Notes: a model not told the origin generated them from the letters alone. A DNA stretch of 64,000 bases from Paraburkholderia rhynchosiae (GCF_002879865.1 NZ_PNXY01000011.1:1-64000), one strand, 5' to 3'. Positions 1 through 8,424 are shown, numbered from the stretch's first letter. A program made the numbers and translations.

Positions 1-253
1 TGTTGTACGCGCCGCGCACCTTGAACGAGAACACCGGCTGGTTGTCCTCGCGCTTCAGATAGACCGGATTGCGCAAACGCGCCGACAGTTGCGGCGCGCG
101 TTCGAGTTCGGTCTCGCGGGCCACGTCGTAGACGCGCGCGGTGAGGGTTTTCTTCAGGTAGTCGTGACGAAGCGCGGCACTGTCAGCAGCTTCGGCGACC
201 TGTTCGGATTCGTGTGAGGGCAAGGCAAGCTCCTGTGCGGCAAGGACTATCAT
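1..253 (-). CDS. ilvA: threonine ammonia-lyase (threonine deaminase), 5' part only
   Basis: Only the first 84 codons lie in the window; the gene runs off the left edge. The enzyme deaminates threonine to 2-oxobutanoate, the first committed step of isoleucine synthesis, and uses PLP. Visible signs are the N-terminal IlvA pattern [15 protein letters not shown] and the segment [18 protein letters not shown], whose lysine (residue 78 here) is the PLP Schiff-base lysine of the family. ATG at 253 is chosen because the frame is open from there; an alternative start closer to DYLKK cannot be excluded, and no strong Shine-Dalgarno is seen. The region just upstream (290-440) looks like an isoleucine-responsive attenuator, which fits this enzyme. 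Confidence 0.9.
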   Translation of the reverse strand, partial: MIVLAAQELALPSHESEQVAEAADSAALRHDYLKKTLTARVYDVARETELERAPQLSARLRNPVYLKREDNQPVFSFKVRGAYN

Positions 254-293
254 CGAAAGTCGACCAGGAGGCGGGAGCCAAGCGGACATAAAA

Positions 294-315
294 AACCCGC
301 CTCGTGGGGCGGGTT
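294..315 (-). terminator. attenuator terminator hairpin ahead of ilvA
   Basis: In the minus-strand RNA, AACCCGCC (315-308) pairs perfectly with GGCGGGTT (301-294) across a 6-nt loop and is followed by a run of U (down to 291). It lies between the leader ORF (341-403) and the ilvA start (253), so it would stop transcription before ilvA. The 5' arm can alternatively pair with GGTGGGTT at 350-343, the last codons of the leader ORF, which would act as an antiterminator. Confidence 0.8.
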
Positions 316-340
316 ATGTGTGACTGCTATCAGACGCGCG

Positions 341-403
341 CTAACCCACCATTCGATGAATGATGCTAATAATCAGCGCAATACGGATGTCGAGGCAGTT
401 CAT
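341..403 (-). CDS. isoleucine-rich leader peptide of the ilvA attenuator (20 aa)
   Basis: The ORF reads MNCLDIRIALIISIIHRMVG followed by TAG. Six of 20 residues are Ile (6, 8, 11, 12, 14, 15), with two Leu and one Val, as in leader peptides that sense charged tRNA for branched-chain amino acids. The last three codons and the stop overlap the antiterminator strand (350-343). A ribosome reaching the stop would therefore cover it and let the terminator form, while one stalled at the earlier Ile codons would leave it free. There is no Shine-Dalgarno, and the predicted transcription start falls at or within a base or two of the ATG, so the message may be leaderless. The role is inferred from sequence architecture. 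Confidence 0.75.
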   Translation of the reverse strand: MNCLDIRIALIISIIHRMVG

Positions 404-410
404 GTGGCCA

Positions 411-439
411 ATCATCGTTGACTCATCTTGATTTGTCAA
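411..439 (-). promoter_or_regulatory. sigma-70 promoter for the ilvA leader
   Basis: Perfect -35 TTGACA (439-434), 17-bp spacer, -10 GATGAT (416-411, 4 of 6 consensus). Seven bases separate the -10 from the leader ATG at 403, which puts the likely +1 at about 403-405. A GC-rich hairpin (gccggct/agccggc, 441-457) sits directly upstream. Confidence 0.65.
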
Positions 440-659
440 TGCCGGCTCCGAGCCGGCGTATTTCATGGCCGCTGCGGTTTCGGCTGCGCACTGGGCAAGC
501 CAGGACCCGGCGCGGCCGTTTCGGCCCGCGTGCTCAGTATGCGTTCGCGCCGGAACCGCTCGAACTGCGCCATCACCGAGTCGCGCGCCGAACCCCCGCG
601 TTTTTAGGCGATTTTAGCTACGCACAGACCGCACGCGGCGCATCACGCACCGCATTCGA

Positions 660-1925
660 TCACTCACGTACGCCGCTCTGGTTTTTGAACGCGCTCAGAA
701 TGCGTCTTTCGAGCGCGTTGTAATCGCCGCCGAAATGATGATCGCCCGTGGTCCGGATGACCGCGATGCCCGTCTTCGTCAGTGCCGGGCACAGCGTGTC
801 TTTCTCGTCTGCGCCGTAAATACACTGCACGATCGCAGACGGCACGCGCGCGAGTTCAGGCCGCACCTTCAACGCCTTGTCGCTTGCGGGCATGCCCAGC
901 CAACCGCCCACGCGGATCTGGAAATCGGCATCAGGCGCGAAGCCGAGCAGCGAAATCAGCGACACTTTCTCACGCAACGCCTCGGGCAAGCGGTTATACG
1001 CGAAGGGCATCACGTCTGCGCCGAACGAATAGCCGATGAGCGCTATATGTTGCGCATGCCAGCGCGTGCCGTAGGTTTGCATCACGCGCGCGAGGTCGCG
1101 GCTCGTTTGCGCAGGTGGCTTCTCGCTCCAGAAATAACGCAGGCTGTCCCAGCCGATCACGGAAACGCCGTCTTTCTGCAACGCCTGAGCGATGGTCTTG
1201 TCGAGATCGCGCCAGCCGCCGTCGCCGGAAATGACGATTGCCATCAAACCGTTCGGATGCGCGGCCGGCAACTCGATGAGCGGCAAATCGGAGAGGTCCT
1301 CGTCGTTGGACGACACAGTTTGCAGATGCGGCGTAATCAATGCGACGAGGCGCGCGCGGTCGGCGTTACCCGTCGACGCCTTTTCAACGAAGCCAGGAAT
1401 CTTGTCGCGAATGATCGTCGCGTCAGGCGGGCACGGCTGAAAACGCGGATCGAGGGCGCGCTCCGCATCCACGGAAACAGCACCGGCAATCGTGTTCGAC
1501 GGCGCCTGTTCGAGCACGTGCATCGCGAGCGTCGCGCCCTGTCCGATGCCGGCAACGATCGGCGCGAAATAATGGCTCGACTGCGATTGCCGTTCGAGCT
1601 GATGACTCAACGCTTCGGCATCGCCCACGAGTTGGTGGCAGGCTTCTTTCTTCGCGGCGAGACTCGCCGCATAGCGCGCGGTATCCACGCCGACGGTCAA
1701 CCCGCCTGCCTTGGCGAGCGCGTCCGCGCTCTGCTGGTCGGCCGCACTCCAGCCGCTCGCCTGCGAGTAAAGCACGACGAATCCACGCATGGGACCGACG
1801 GGCTGCGTGACCGTGACGTTGCCGTAACGCCCGCCGGAAATCGTGGTCGTCGCCGCATTGGCGAGCGCGCCGCATGTCACTAGGCTCGCCACGACGGCGA
1901 GCCTGAAAAACGAATGCAAGGTCAT
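660..1925 (-). CDS. acvB: AcvB/VirJ family protein (aminoacyl-phosphatidylglycerol hydrolase-like)
   Basis: 421-aa exported protein. The ATG at 1925 overlaps the mprF stop (ATGA), so the two are translationally coupled. Residues 1-24 form a signal peptide ending ALANA. Two alpha/beta-hydrolase-like halves follow. The N-terminal one has GIGQG where a GxSxG nucleophile elbow would be, so it is probably not catalytic. The C-terminal one has the VirJ hallmark ISGDGGW and an intact elbow GYSFGAD near residue 312. In Agrobacterium and Rhizobium, AcvB/AtvA is encoded beside the lysyl-PG synthase LpiA and hydrolyses lysyl-PG in the periplasm. The same gene order here supports that role, but the substrate is inferred. 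Confidence 0.85.
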   Translation of the reverse strand: MTLHSFFRLAVVASLVTCGALANAATTTISGGRYGNVTVTQPVGPMRGFVVLYSQASGWSAADQQSADALAKAGGLTVGVDTARYAASLAAKKEACHQLVGDAEALSHQLERQSQSSHYFAPIVAGIGQGATLAMHVLEQAPSNTIAGAVSVDAERALDPRFQPCPPDATIIRDKIPGFVEKASTGNADRARLVALITPHLQTVSSNDEDLSDLPLIELPAAHPNGLMAIVISGDGGWRDLDKTIAQALQKDGVSVIGWDSLRYFWSEKPPAQTSRDLARVMQTYGTRWHAQHIALIGYSFGADVMPFAYNRLPEALREKVSLISLLGFAPDADFQIRVGGWLGMPASDKALKVRPELARVPSAIVQCIYGADEKDTLCPALTKTGIAVIRTTGDHHFGGDYNALERRILSAFKNQSGVRE

Positions 1926-4516
1926 GAACGCCGGCCTCCTGCCAGCAATGACAGGTCCGCGAGCGTGAAGACCACGCCCACCGAACCCGACGCCGCGAGA
2001 TAGCGCGGCTCCCAATGCGGCTGGAACTTGCTCTTGAAAGCGCGCAGTCCGCGGAAGTTGTAAAAGCGGCCGCCGAAGCGCCACACGATGCCGGCAATCC
2101 GATGCCAGCGCGACGCGAGCGGCGTCGGCTGCATGCCCGAGAGCGGCGCGATGCCGAGACTCAGCGAGCGGAAACCGGCCTGTTTCAGATGCAGCGCCAG
2201 TTGCGTGAACAGATATTCCATCGCGTACGGCGACGCGCTTTCCACGTGACGCATCACGCCGACGGTCGCCTCGGTGTTCAGGTCGGTCGTCATGAACGTC
2301 ACGAACGCGACCGGTTCGCCGTTCTGGCGCACCAGCATGACCGATTGCGCGGCGAGATATTCGTCGGTAAACGCGGCCACCGAGAAGCTCTTTTCGCGCG
2401 CGTCGCGGCTGTTGAGCCAGCCGTCGGAAATGCCACGCAGCGTTTCGAGCGACGCCAGTACATTCGCCTGGTCGATCACTTCGACCGTGAAGCCATCGCG
2501 CTCGCCGCGCTTCATCGCATACCGGAGGTGCGCGCGGTGCGAGCCCTTCAGATCGAAATCGTCAAGCACGACATGCGCTTCCTCGCCGAGCTTCATCAGC
2601 GAGAGGCCGGCGTCGAGATACAGCGGCAACGCGTTCGCGCGCACCTGATAGAACGCCGCGCGTCCGCCGTGCGCATGCGCGAGCGCGACGAACTTGCTGA
2701 TGAGACCGGCCCACTCTTCGCGCGGGCCGACCGGATCGTGCAGCGCGGCCCACGTGCGGCCGTACTTCGCGTACATCAGAAAAGCCTCGCGCGACTCGGA
2801 GAAGAGAAAGCTCTTGTCGCCCATCAGCGCGAGACCGGCGTCGCTGCGCTCCTGCGCGCGCACGATGCGCGCCGCGTCGTGCAGATCTTCCGGCGCCGGC
2901 TTCACGAAGTGGCCGGGCGCGGGGCGCAGCAACTGCCAGAACGAGAACGTCGCGGCGAACAGACTCGCGGCCAGCGTTGCGCGCAGCGCACGCGGCGCGC
3001 GTTCGTCGAATGCGAATTGCCACCACAGGTCGCCGGTGTACGGCACGTCGCGGAAGGCAAAGAGCATCACCCACGTGGCGAGCATCAGCACCATCGCGAC
3101 GGACACGAGCCAGCCGGCCGTGAAGCGCTCGGCAAACAGCGACGAATGACGGTTGAAACGCCGGCGCGTGGCAAGCAGCAGCACGATCAGCATGCACAGC
3201 ACACCCGCCTCGACGAATGCCAGACCTTTGGTCAGCGACAGCGCGAGACTCAGCACGGCCAGCGCCAAGGTCATCCACCATGCGGCATCGAGACGCCGCA
3301 GCAGCCCGCGCGCGACGAACAATAACTGCACGCCGAGCACGCTGCACAGCATCTGCGAGCTTTCGAGCACCCACAGCGGCAGCACGTCACGCAAAACATG
3401 GAGACGGTGCCAGAACGCGGGCGTCGCGCTCGAAATCACCAGCATGCCGCCCACCACGAAGGTGACGAGGCTCAGAAAAAGCGGCGCGAGTTTGGACGCG
3501 GCCGCTGCGTGCCGCAACGGCAGGCGGCCTTTCAGTGCGCGCCCTTCGAAACCGGCGAGCAACGCAGCCGAGACGACCAGCGGCACGCCGAAGTAGATCG
3601 CGCGGTATGCGAGCAGCGCCGCGACCATCTGGTGCGTTTGCACGCTGCCGTTCAGCGTGAACACCATCGCCGCTTCGAACACGCCGACGCCGCCGGGCGT
3701 ATGACCGATCATGCCGAGCAGCATGGCCGCGGCGTAGACGGTGATGAAAGTGACGAAGCTCACGTCTGCATGCGGCAGCAGCGCCCACAATGCGAGGCCG
3801 GCCGCGACCACGTCGAGAACCGCGAGGCCGACTTGTTCAGCCAGATCGCGGCGTGCGGGAATATCGAATGACAACCACTGCCAGCGCGTGCGAATGGGGC
3901 GCGTTTCGGCGCCGCATGCGGCGGTCAGGAGCCCCAGCGCCGCGAGCAGCAATGCGCCGACCCAACGGACGGTGGTGGGCGTGAGATGCAGCATCGGGGC
4001 CAGAGGACCGGCCACGCACACCATGCCGAGCGCCGTCATGAGGACCAGAGCGAGCGCCAGCGAGACACTGGTGAACACGGTCATGCGGCCGATCTGCGCG
4101 GGCGCGATGCTCGCCACACCGTACACACGAGCGCGCACCGCACCGCCCGTCAAGGCGCCGAAGCCGGTGGCGTTGCCGAGCGCGGAACCCGCGGTGGCGC
4201 CGATCCACAGCGCCGCGCGAGGCACGGCCGCGCCGAGGTAGCGCAGGCCGACTGCATCGCGGCCGACGAGCGCCACGTAGCTGAGCGCGGTGGCGGCGAG
4301 TGCGGCGGCCCACTCTCGCGCCGTCAGCCGACGCAATTCGTGCATCACCGAGCGGTAGTCGACGGCTTGCGACAGATGCTGGAGCACGACGAGCAGCAAC
4401 CCGCAAATCACGAGCGCGAGCACGGGCGAGAGCAATCCCCTGGTGCCAGGCGTCCGCGATGCACGGACGAACATCGCGCCTAACCGGTCGAAATTATTCT
4501 TATATCGATGGAACAT
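1922..4516 (-). CDS. mprF: bifunctional aminoacyl-phosphatidylglycerol synthase/flippase
   Basis: 864 aa, close to the usual MprF/LpiA size. The N-terminal two thirds is polytopic, beginning with a helix around LALVICGLLLVVLQHLSQ, and corresponds to the flippase. The C-terminal third is a soluble DUF2156-type aminoacyltransferase domain, recognisable from ALMGDKSFLFSESREAFLMY onward, that moves an amino acid from aminoacyl-tRNA to phosphatidylglycerol and so lowers membrane negative charge (cationic peptide and acid resistance). Two starts are plausible: ATG 4516, or ATG 4477 at MFVRASR. Neither has a strong ribosome site. Its stop overlaps the acvB start. The amino acid used (Lys, Ala or other) cannot be read from sequence. 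Confidence 0.9.
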   Translation of the reverse strand: MFHRYKNNFDRLGAMFVRASRTPGTRGLLSPVLALVICGLLLVVLQHLSQAVDYRSVMHELRRLTAREWAAALAATALSYVALVGRDAVGLRYLGAAVPRAALWIGATAGSALGNATGFGALTGGAVRARVYGVASIAPAQIGRMTVFTSVSLALALVLMTALGMVCVAGPLAPMLHLTPTTVRWVGALLLAALGLLTAACGAETRPIRTRWQWLSFDIPARRDLAEQVGLAVLDVVAAGLALWALLPHADVSFVTFITVYAAAMLLGMIGHTPGGVGVFEAAMVFTLNGSVQTHQMVAALLAYRAIYFGVPLVVSAALLAGFEGRALKGRLPLRHAAAASKLAPLFLSLVTFVVGGMLVISSATPAFWHRLHVLRDVLPLWVLESSQMLCSVLGVQLLFVARGLLRRLDAAWWMTLALAVLSLALSLTKGLAFVEAGVLCMLIVLLLATRRRFNRHSSLFAERFTAGWLVSVAMVLMLATWVMLFAFRDVPYTGDLWWQFAFDERAPRALRATLAASLFAATFSFWQLLRPAPGHFVKPAPEDLHDAARIVRAQERSDAGLALMGDKSFLFSESREAFLMYAKYGRTWAALHDPVGPREEWAGLISKFVALAHAHGGRAAFYQVRANALPLYLDAGLSLMKLGEEAHVVLDDFDLKGSHRAHLRYAMKRGERDGFTVEVIDQANVLASLETLRGISDGWLNSRDAREKSFSVAAFTDEYLAAQSVMLVRQNGEPVAFVTFMTTDLNTEATVGVMRHVESASPYAMEYLFTQLALHLKQAGFRSLSLGIAPLSGMQPTPLASRWHRIAGIVWRFGGRFYNFRGLRAFKSKFQPHWEPRYLAASGSVGVVFTLADLSLLAGGRRS

Positions 4517-4959
4517 GGTCAATGCGGGCCTTGCGAGGAACTGTCGCGACGACGGGCCGTCTGCCGCGGGTCGCCAGTTCGGCGATTTACAAATGGATAA
4601 CGGCAAACGGCTTAAAAGGTTGACAGTGGGGGCCCTTGCGCCGGGGTTTAACCTGGGCTGAGCGGCGGTGTGGGATGTGTTCGCGGCACGCCCGAACACT
4701 GCCGGGTGGTGTTGAACTGTAAGGGGGCTAAAGTTTAAACGTTAATCGTGCGCTGTGAAGGAGATTCGGCGTCTGCCTGATCGCAAAGTTCCGCGAAAGC
4801 CGCATTACGCCTGCATCAACGCGCGTCGGCGCGACTGCTGCGTGCGCCTGCGCCGTCGAACATGATTAAGCTTTCCCGGATATATGCCGTAATCGCAAGC
4901 AAGAGCCTGTGAGACGCGGCGTATTGGCCGCGGAAACCAGGCATTTGACCGGAGAAACG
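4517..4959. other. intergenic region between mprF and the small + strand gene
   Basis: 443 bp separating divergent genes. It contains an AT-rich patch around 4725-4750 (aaagtttaaacgttaa) that could hold promoters, but no convincing -35/-10 pair, repeat or ORF was identified. Confidence 0.4.
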
Positions 4960-5103
4960 ATGATGGCGGAACAGGATTGGATGATGGCGGGGTTATATCT
5001 GGTCGGACTGGTGTCGACCGCGCTCGTGATGAGCGCTCTGTCCGCGCGGGCGACGAAAATGCGACGAATGGTGTCGGGAGCGTCGGATCGCCAAGGCGAG
5101 TAA
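4960..5103 (+). CDS. small single-pass membrane protein, unknown function (47 aa)
   Basis: The protein is MMAEQDWMMAGLYLVGLVSTALVMSALSARATKMRRMVSGASDRQGE in outline: a short acidic start, one hydrophobic helix (about residues 8-27), then a basic positive-inside tail. The start is supported by GGAG 5 nt before the ATG. A strong terminator follows at 5136-5160. I do not recognise a family. Confidence 0.6.
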   Translation: MMAEQDWMMAGLYLVGLVSTALVMSALSARATKMRRMVSGASDRQGE

Positions 5104-5135
5104 AGCTGAAAACGACGCGGCGGAGCCATCAAGCA

Positions 5136-5168
5136 CAAGCGGCGCAAAATGCGCCGCTTGTTATTTTC
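5136..5168 (+). terminator. Rho-independent terminator
   Basis: Perfect 10-bp stem caagcggcgc (5136-5145) / gcgccgcttg (5151-5160), extended by an A-T pair, with a 3-nt loop, followed by TTATTTTC. It ends the small membrane gene upstream. Confidence 0.85.
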
Positions 5169-5273
5169 ACCTCGTTGCGCCGGGCGTTGCGTCTTGCTCG
5201 CGGCATCGGCATAAACCGGTGGCACTGCGTAATGCGCGTGCCGCGCCGAATGTCCGATGACTGCTGCGTCCGA

Positions 5274-5426
5274 TTACTGCGGACGGCGATGCGCTTCAGC
5301 GATGACAGCGCAGTTTTGCAGATGCAGGTTCAGCGCGTGGAGCGCGAGGGCGCGCAGCTTGACGAGCCAGTTGCCGTGCGCTGCGACGGTGTTACGGGCG
5401 GAAGCGGTGTTAGAGGTGGTGTTCAT
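5274..5426 (-). CDS. small protein of unknown function (50 aa)
   Basis: An ORF starting MNTTSNTASARNTVAAHG, with an amphipathic Leu/Ala/His-rich middle (about residues 19-36) and ending AEAHRRPQ. It has a very good Shine-Dalgarno (AGGAG, 7 nt before the ATG) and a recognisable promoter upstream at 5469-5496, which together make it a likely real gene despite its size. No family is recognised. Confidence 0.55.
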   Translation of the reverse strand: MNTTSNTASARNTVAAHGNWLVKLRALALHALNLHLQNCAVIAEAHRRPQ

Positions 5427-5468
5427 GGTCGGACTCCTATATAGGGTTTATACCTAGGGAATAACCCG

Positions 5469-5496
5469 ATTATAGTCTTCTCATTGCGCAGCGCAA
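5469..5496 (-). promoter_or_regulatory. promoter of the 50-aa small gene
   Basis: Perfect -10 TATAAT (5474-5469) with TTGCGC (5496-5491) as a weak -35, 16-bp spacer. The predicted start lies about 35 nt ahead of the ATG at 5426. Confidence 0.55.
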
Positions 5497-5619
5497 CAAG
5501 AAACAAACATGTTGCGCGAGAGTGACGTCCGACCGGTGGTGCTCGTGAGCGGTGGGCAGTCAAAAAAGGGCGGCATCTGCCGGCGAGCTATTAACAAACC
5601 GCACCGTACAGGTGCAATA

Positions 5620-7059
5620 ATGGCCCCTTTACCTGCGACAGCCCGCCGCAGCCTCCATTCGATGACCGTCGTCCAGAAAGCCCTGATTGCGCCTCTGATC
5701 GTCGCGTGCGCGATGTTCATGGAGAGCGTCGACGCCAACGTGATCGTTACGGCTCTGCCGGCCATGGCGCGCGACTTCGGGCGCGATCCAGTGACGCTGA
5801 AAATCGCGGTGACGAGCTATGTACTCGGTCTCGGCGTATTCATTCCCGTGTGCGGGTGGTTCGCCGACCGCTTCGGCGCGCGCACCGTGTTTCGCACCGC
5901 AATCGGCATCTTCGTGGCCGGCTCGCTGCTGTGCGCGGCGTCGAATTCACTCGCCACGTTCACGCTTGCGCGCTTCGTGCAAGGCGTCGGCGGCGCGATG
6001 ATGGTGCCGGTCGGGCGGATCATCATCTTTCGCGTGGTGCATAAAACCGACTTCATCCGCGCGATGAATTATCTGAGCGTGCCCGCGATGCTCGGCCCCG
6101 CGGCCGGCCCGCTGCTCGGCGGCTTCATCACGACCTATCTGCACTGGCGTCTGATTTTTTTCATCAATGTGCCGATCGGCATCCTCGGCATCTATCTGAC
6201 GAACAAGCACATTGCGAACACACGGGAGCCGCATCCGGGGCCGCTCGACTGGATCGGCTTTTTCCTGTCGGCGGCGGGCGCGGTGCTGCTTCTGCTTGGG
6301 TTGTCGCTGATCGGCGGCGAACTGGTTTCCAATGGCTACGCCTTCGGCATGTGCGCGATCGGCGCCGTCCTGCTAGCTCTGTATGTCGCGTATGCGCAAC
6401 GCGCGGGGCTGCCGCTGCTCGATCTGCGGTTTTTCAAAGTGCCGACGTTTCAGGCGAGCGTGCTCGGCGGATCGCTGTTTCGCATCGGCCTCGGCGCGCT
6501 GCCGTTCCTCTTGCCGCTGATGCTGCAGGAAGGACACGGCATGAGCGCATTTGAATCCGGCCTCATTACCTGCGCGTCCGCATTCGGCGGCATGTTCATG
6601 CGCACGGTGGCTTCGCGCGTGCTGCATCGCTATGGCTTCCGTTCGGTACTTGCGGTCAACGCCGCGCTGTCGGGCATTGCGATCACCGCGTGCGGACTGT
6701 TTTTTCCGGGCACGCCGACGTGGGTCATCTGGGTGGTCGTATTGCTTGGCGGCTTCTTCCCGGCGCTGCAATTCACGAGTCTTAACTCATTGACCTACGC
6801 GGAAATCGCGAGCCGTGACGTCGGGCGCGCAACGAGCCTCGGCAGTGTCGTACAGCAGATGTCGCTCGGCCTCGGCGTCACGGTGGGTGGGATAGTGCTG
6901 CAGATTTCGCGCTTGCTGCACGGTCATGCCAGCATCATGTGGTCGGATTTCTGGCCCGCCTTCCTGGTGGTGGGACTGTGCTCGTTCGCGTCGATTCCGG
7001 TCACGCTGCGCCTGCCGCATCGCGCCGGCGAGGAAATCTCGCGCGGCGGCCGCGGCTAG
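5620..7059 (+). CDS. MFS transporter, DHA2 family (MdtD-like exporter)
   Basis: 479 aa, predominantly hydrophobic. DHA2 hallmarks near the start are MESVDANVIVTALPAMA (family motif at TM1) and GWFADRFGARTVF (motif A, loop 2-3), then VQGVGGAMMVPVGR (motif B region) and HWRLIFFINVPIG (motif C). Inner-membrane drug or metabolite:H+ antiporter; the substrate is unknown. ATG 5620 follows AGGTG and a small inverted repeat gcacc/ggtgc at 5601-5615. A related transporter lies at 10562-11953 on the same strand, so the two are paralogues. Confidence 0.85.
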   Translation: MAPLPATARRSLHSMTVVQKALIAPLIVACAMFMESVDANVIVTALPAMARDFGRDPVTLKIAVTSYVLGLGVFIPVCGWFADRFGARTVFRTAIGIFVAGSLLCAASNSLATFTLARFVQGVGGAMMVPVGRIIIFRVVHKTDFIRAMNYLSVPAMLGPAAGPLLGGFITTYLHWRLIFFINVPIGILGIYLTNKHIANTREPHPGPLDWIGFFLSAAGAVLLLLGLSLIGGELVSNGYAFGMCAIGAVLLALYVAYAQRAGLPLLDLRFFKVPTFQASVLGGSLFRIGLGALPFLLPLMLQEGHGMSAFESGLITCASAFGGMFMRTVASRVLHRYGFRSVLAVNAALSGIAITACGLFFPGTPTWVIWVVVLLGGFFPALQFTSLNSLTYAEIASRDVGRATSLGSVVQQMSLGLGVTVGGIVLQISRLLHGHASIMWSDFWPAFLVVGLCSFASIPVTLRLPHRAGEEISRGGRG

Positions 7060-7072
7060 CGCCCTCGCCTTT

Positions 7073-7567
7073 TCACTGTTCCTTGCGGATCACGCTCACT
7101 TCGCCGTTGCGTTCGAGAATCGCCGCTGCCACGTTATCCAGCGAACGGGAGCCCATTGTTTGCCGCACGCTTTCGCGTACATCGGCCGGAGTCATCAGCG
7201 CGGCATTCATTTCGCGCTCGTTGAATGCGCCGTTGCTGTACACCTCGCGCTCGACGCCGCCCACCAACCTCTCGAGTGCATGCGAGCGCATGCAGGCCCA
7301 CGCAAGGAGGCGGTGGCAAACGACAATCATCAGCGAGGCCAGCACCGTCGGGACAAACGGCGATGCACCGACAATCGCCCGACCCAAGGTCGCGCCCAAG
7401 AGAATCACCACGACTGAATCGAACGGCGAGCGTTTGCCGAACGAACGCCGGCCCGAAATTCGGATCAGCAGGAGCGTGATCACAAACACCACAACGGCGC
7501 GCGCACTCATCTGCAGCGGGTCGAGCTCTCTTCCTTGCCCGAACAGCAGATAGATCGCGTCCATCAT
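7073..7567 (-). CDS. DUF421 (YetF-like) membrane protein
   Basis: 164 aa. The N-terminal half has transmembrane helices around the DUF421 signature LIRISGRRSFGKRSPFDSVVVILLGATLGRAI. The C-terminal half is a soluble domain with EREVYSNGAFNEREMNAALM and a closing ILERNGEVSVIRKEQ strand. Family proteins are inner-membrane proteins of unclear function. It converges with the MFS gene at 5620-7059 (13 bp apart). Two ATG codons at the start (7567, 7564) follow an AGGAGG-like site (GGAGGATAAAAA). Confidence 0.85.
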   Translation of the reverse strand: MMDAIYLLFGQGRELDPLQMSARAVVVFVITLLLIRISGRRSFGKRSPFDSVVVILLGATLGRAIVGASPFVPTVLASLMIVVCHRLLAWACMRSHALERLVGGVEREVYSNGAFNEREMNAALMTPADVRESVRQTMGSRSLDNVAAAILERNGEVSVIRKEQ

Positions 7568-7681
7568 TTTTTATCCTCCTTGCGGAAACCGGACGGCTTT
7601 TTTAGCGACGCCGCGATAGATGCCAGCGAGCAGCAAGCCCCGTGCCGCCGTCGGCATCGGCATTGCCGTGCTCCGTTGATG

Positions 7682-8169
7682 TCAGGCAAAGCGCAAGCGC
7701 TGACGGTGCCATTTATGCAACTTCTGCCTCAAGCTCGACATCTCGCGGGAGGTCACCGGCGCGGCCGCGCTGCTATGTCTGGCGGATAAACGTCAGCACG
7801 CGCGCCATTTCGCTATCGCTCAGCTTGTCCGCGAAAGGCTGCATCTTGCGCGGCTCGGGCCCGGCTTATGTATGCGGACTTTCGCCACCCTCCAACAGCA
7901 ACCGCACGAGCGACGTACTGGATGGCGCAAGCACCGCGGGATTGCCCGCGACGCGCGGATACTTGTGCGGCTCGCCCGCGCCATCCATCTGATGACAACG
8001 CGCGCAATACGCCGCATAAATTCCCGCCACCGCGACGCGCGACTCCTCCGGTTGTGAGTGCGCGCACCGTCTGCTGCCCAGCGCGCGAGCTAGCGTTGAA
8101 ATGGAGGCTCGGCGCGCGCGGCGCCAAGCTTTAAAGATACGCGGCGATCGCCACGAGGTCGGGGCACCG
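7682..8169 (-). pseudogene. decayed c-type cytochrome (alcohol/gluconate dehydrogenase cytochrome subunit, C-terminal part)
   Basis: Pieces of a multihaem cytochrome subunit are readable on the minus strand. DLVAIAAYL is followed by TAA (8131-8133) where relatives have KSLAP. A frame change leads to GIYAAYCARCHQMDGAGEPH with an intact CxxCH haem motif (8006-7992). TAA at 7866-7868 interrupts the run into AGPEPRKMQPFADKLSD, then EMARVLTFIRQT is followed by TAG (7773-7775). A further frame change restores SSLRQKLHKW. With three in-frame stops and at least two frameshifts it cannot be functional. The upstream haem domains are absent or beyond recognition, and the remainder of 7568-8424 holds no gene. 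Confidence 0.8.
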
Positions 8170-8368
8170 CTGATGTCTTGCCTGCCGTCTGCTTGCGCCG
8201 GTTTCCTTTTGAATCAGGGCTGGCGCAGCAAGACGCTCAGACCTCGCGTGGAACGATCGACACTCGCCGCGTCAAGGGGCGATCCGCAAAAAACGAAACT
8301 TTCGGACAGCTGAATATGAGCCACACATCTCGCGATTGCAGTTGGCCGAAAATCACACAGCTTCATAT

Positions 8369-8402
8369 AAAAAAGACCCCCGGAGCGATCGCTTCCAGGT
8401 CT
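8369..8402 (-). terminator. terminator after the ferredoxin-NADP reductase gene
   Basis: In minus orientation AGACC pairs with GGTCT around a near-palindromic GGAAGCGATCGCTCC interior, followed by TTTTTT. It lies 23 bp beyond the stop codon at 8425. Confidence 0.75.
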
Positions 8403-8424
8403 ATCCGAACCATCGTCCACACCG

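Noticed and set aside
735-1883. 382-aa open frame on the + strand
   Set aside because: It lies fully antisense to acvB and is rich in Arg/His with no conserved motif; a common artefact of GC-rich third positions.
2015-3325. 436-aa open frame on the + strand opposite mprF
   Set aside because: Antisense shadow of a gene with clear domain signatures; Arg-rich composition and no ribosome site.
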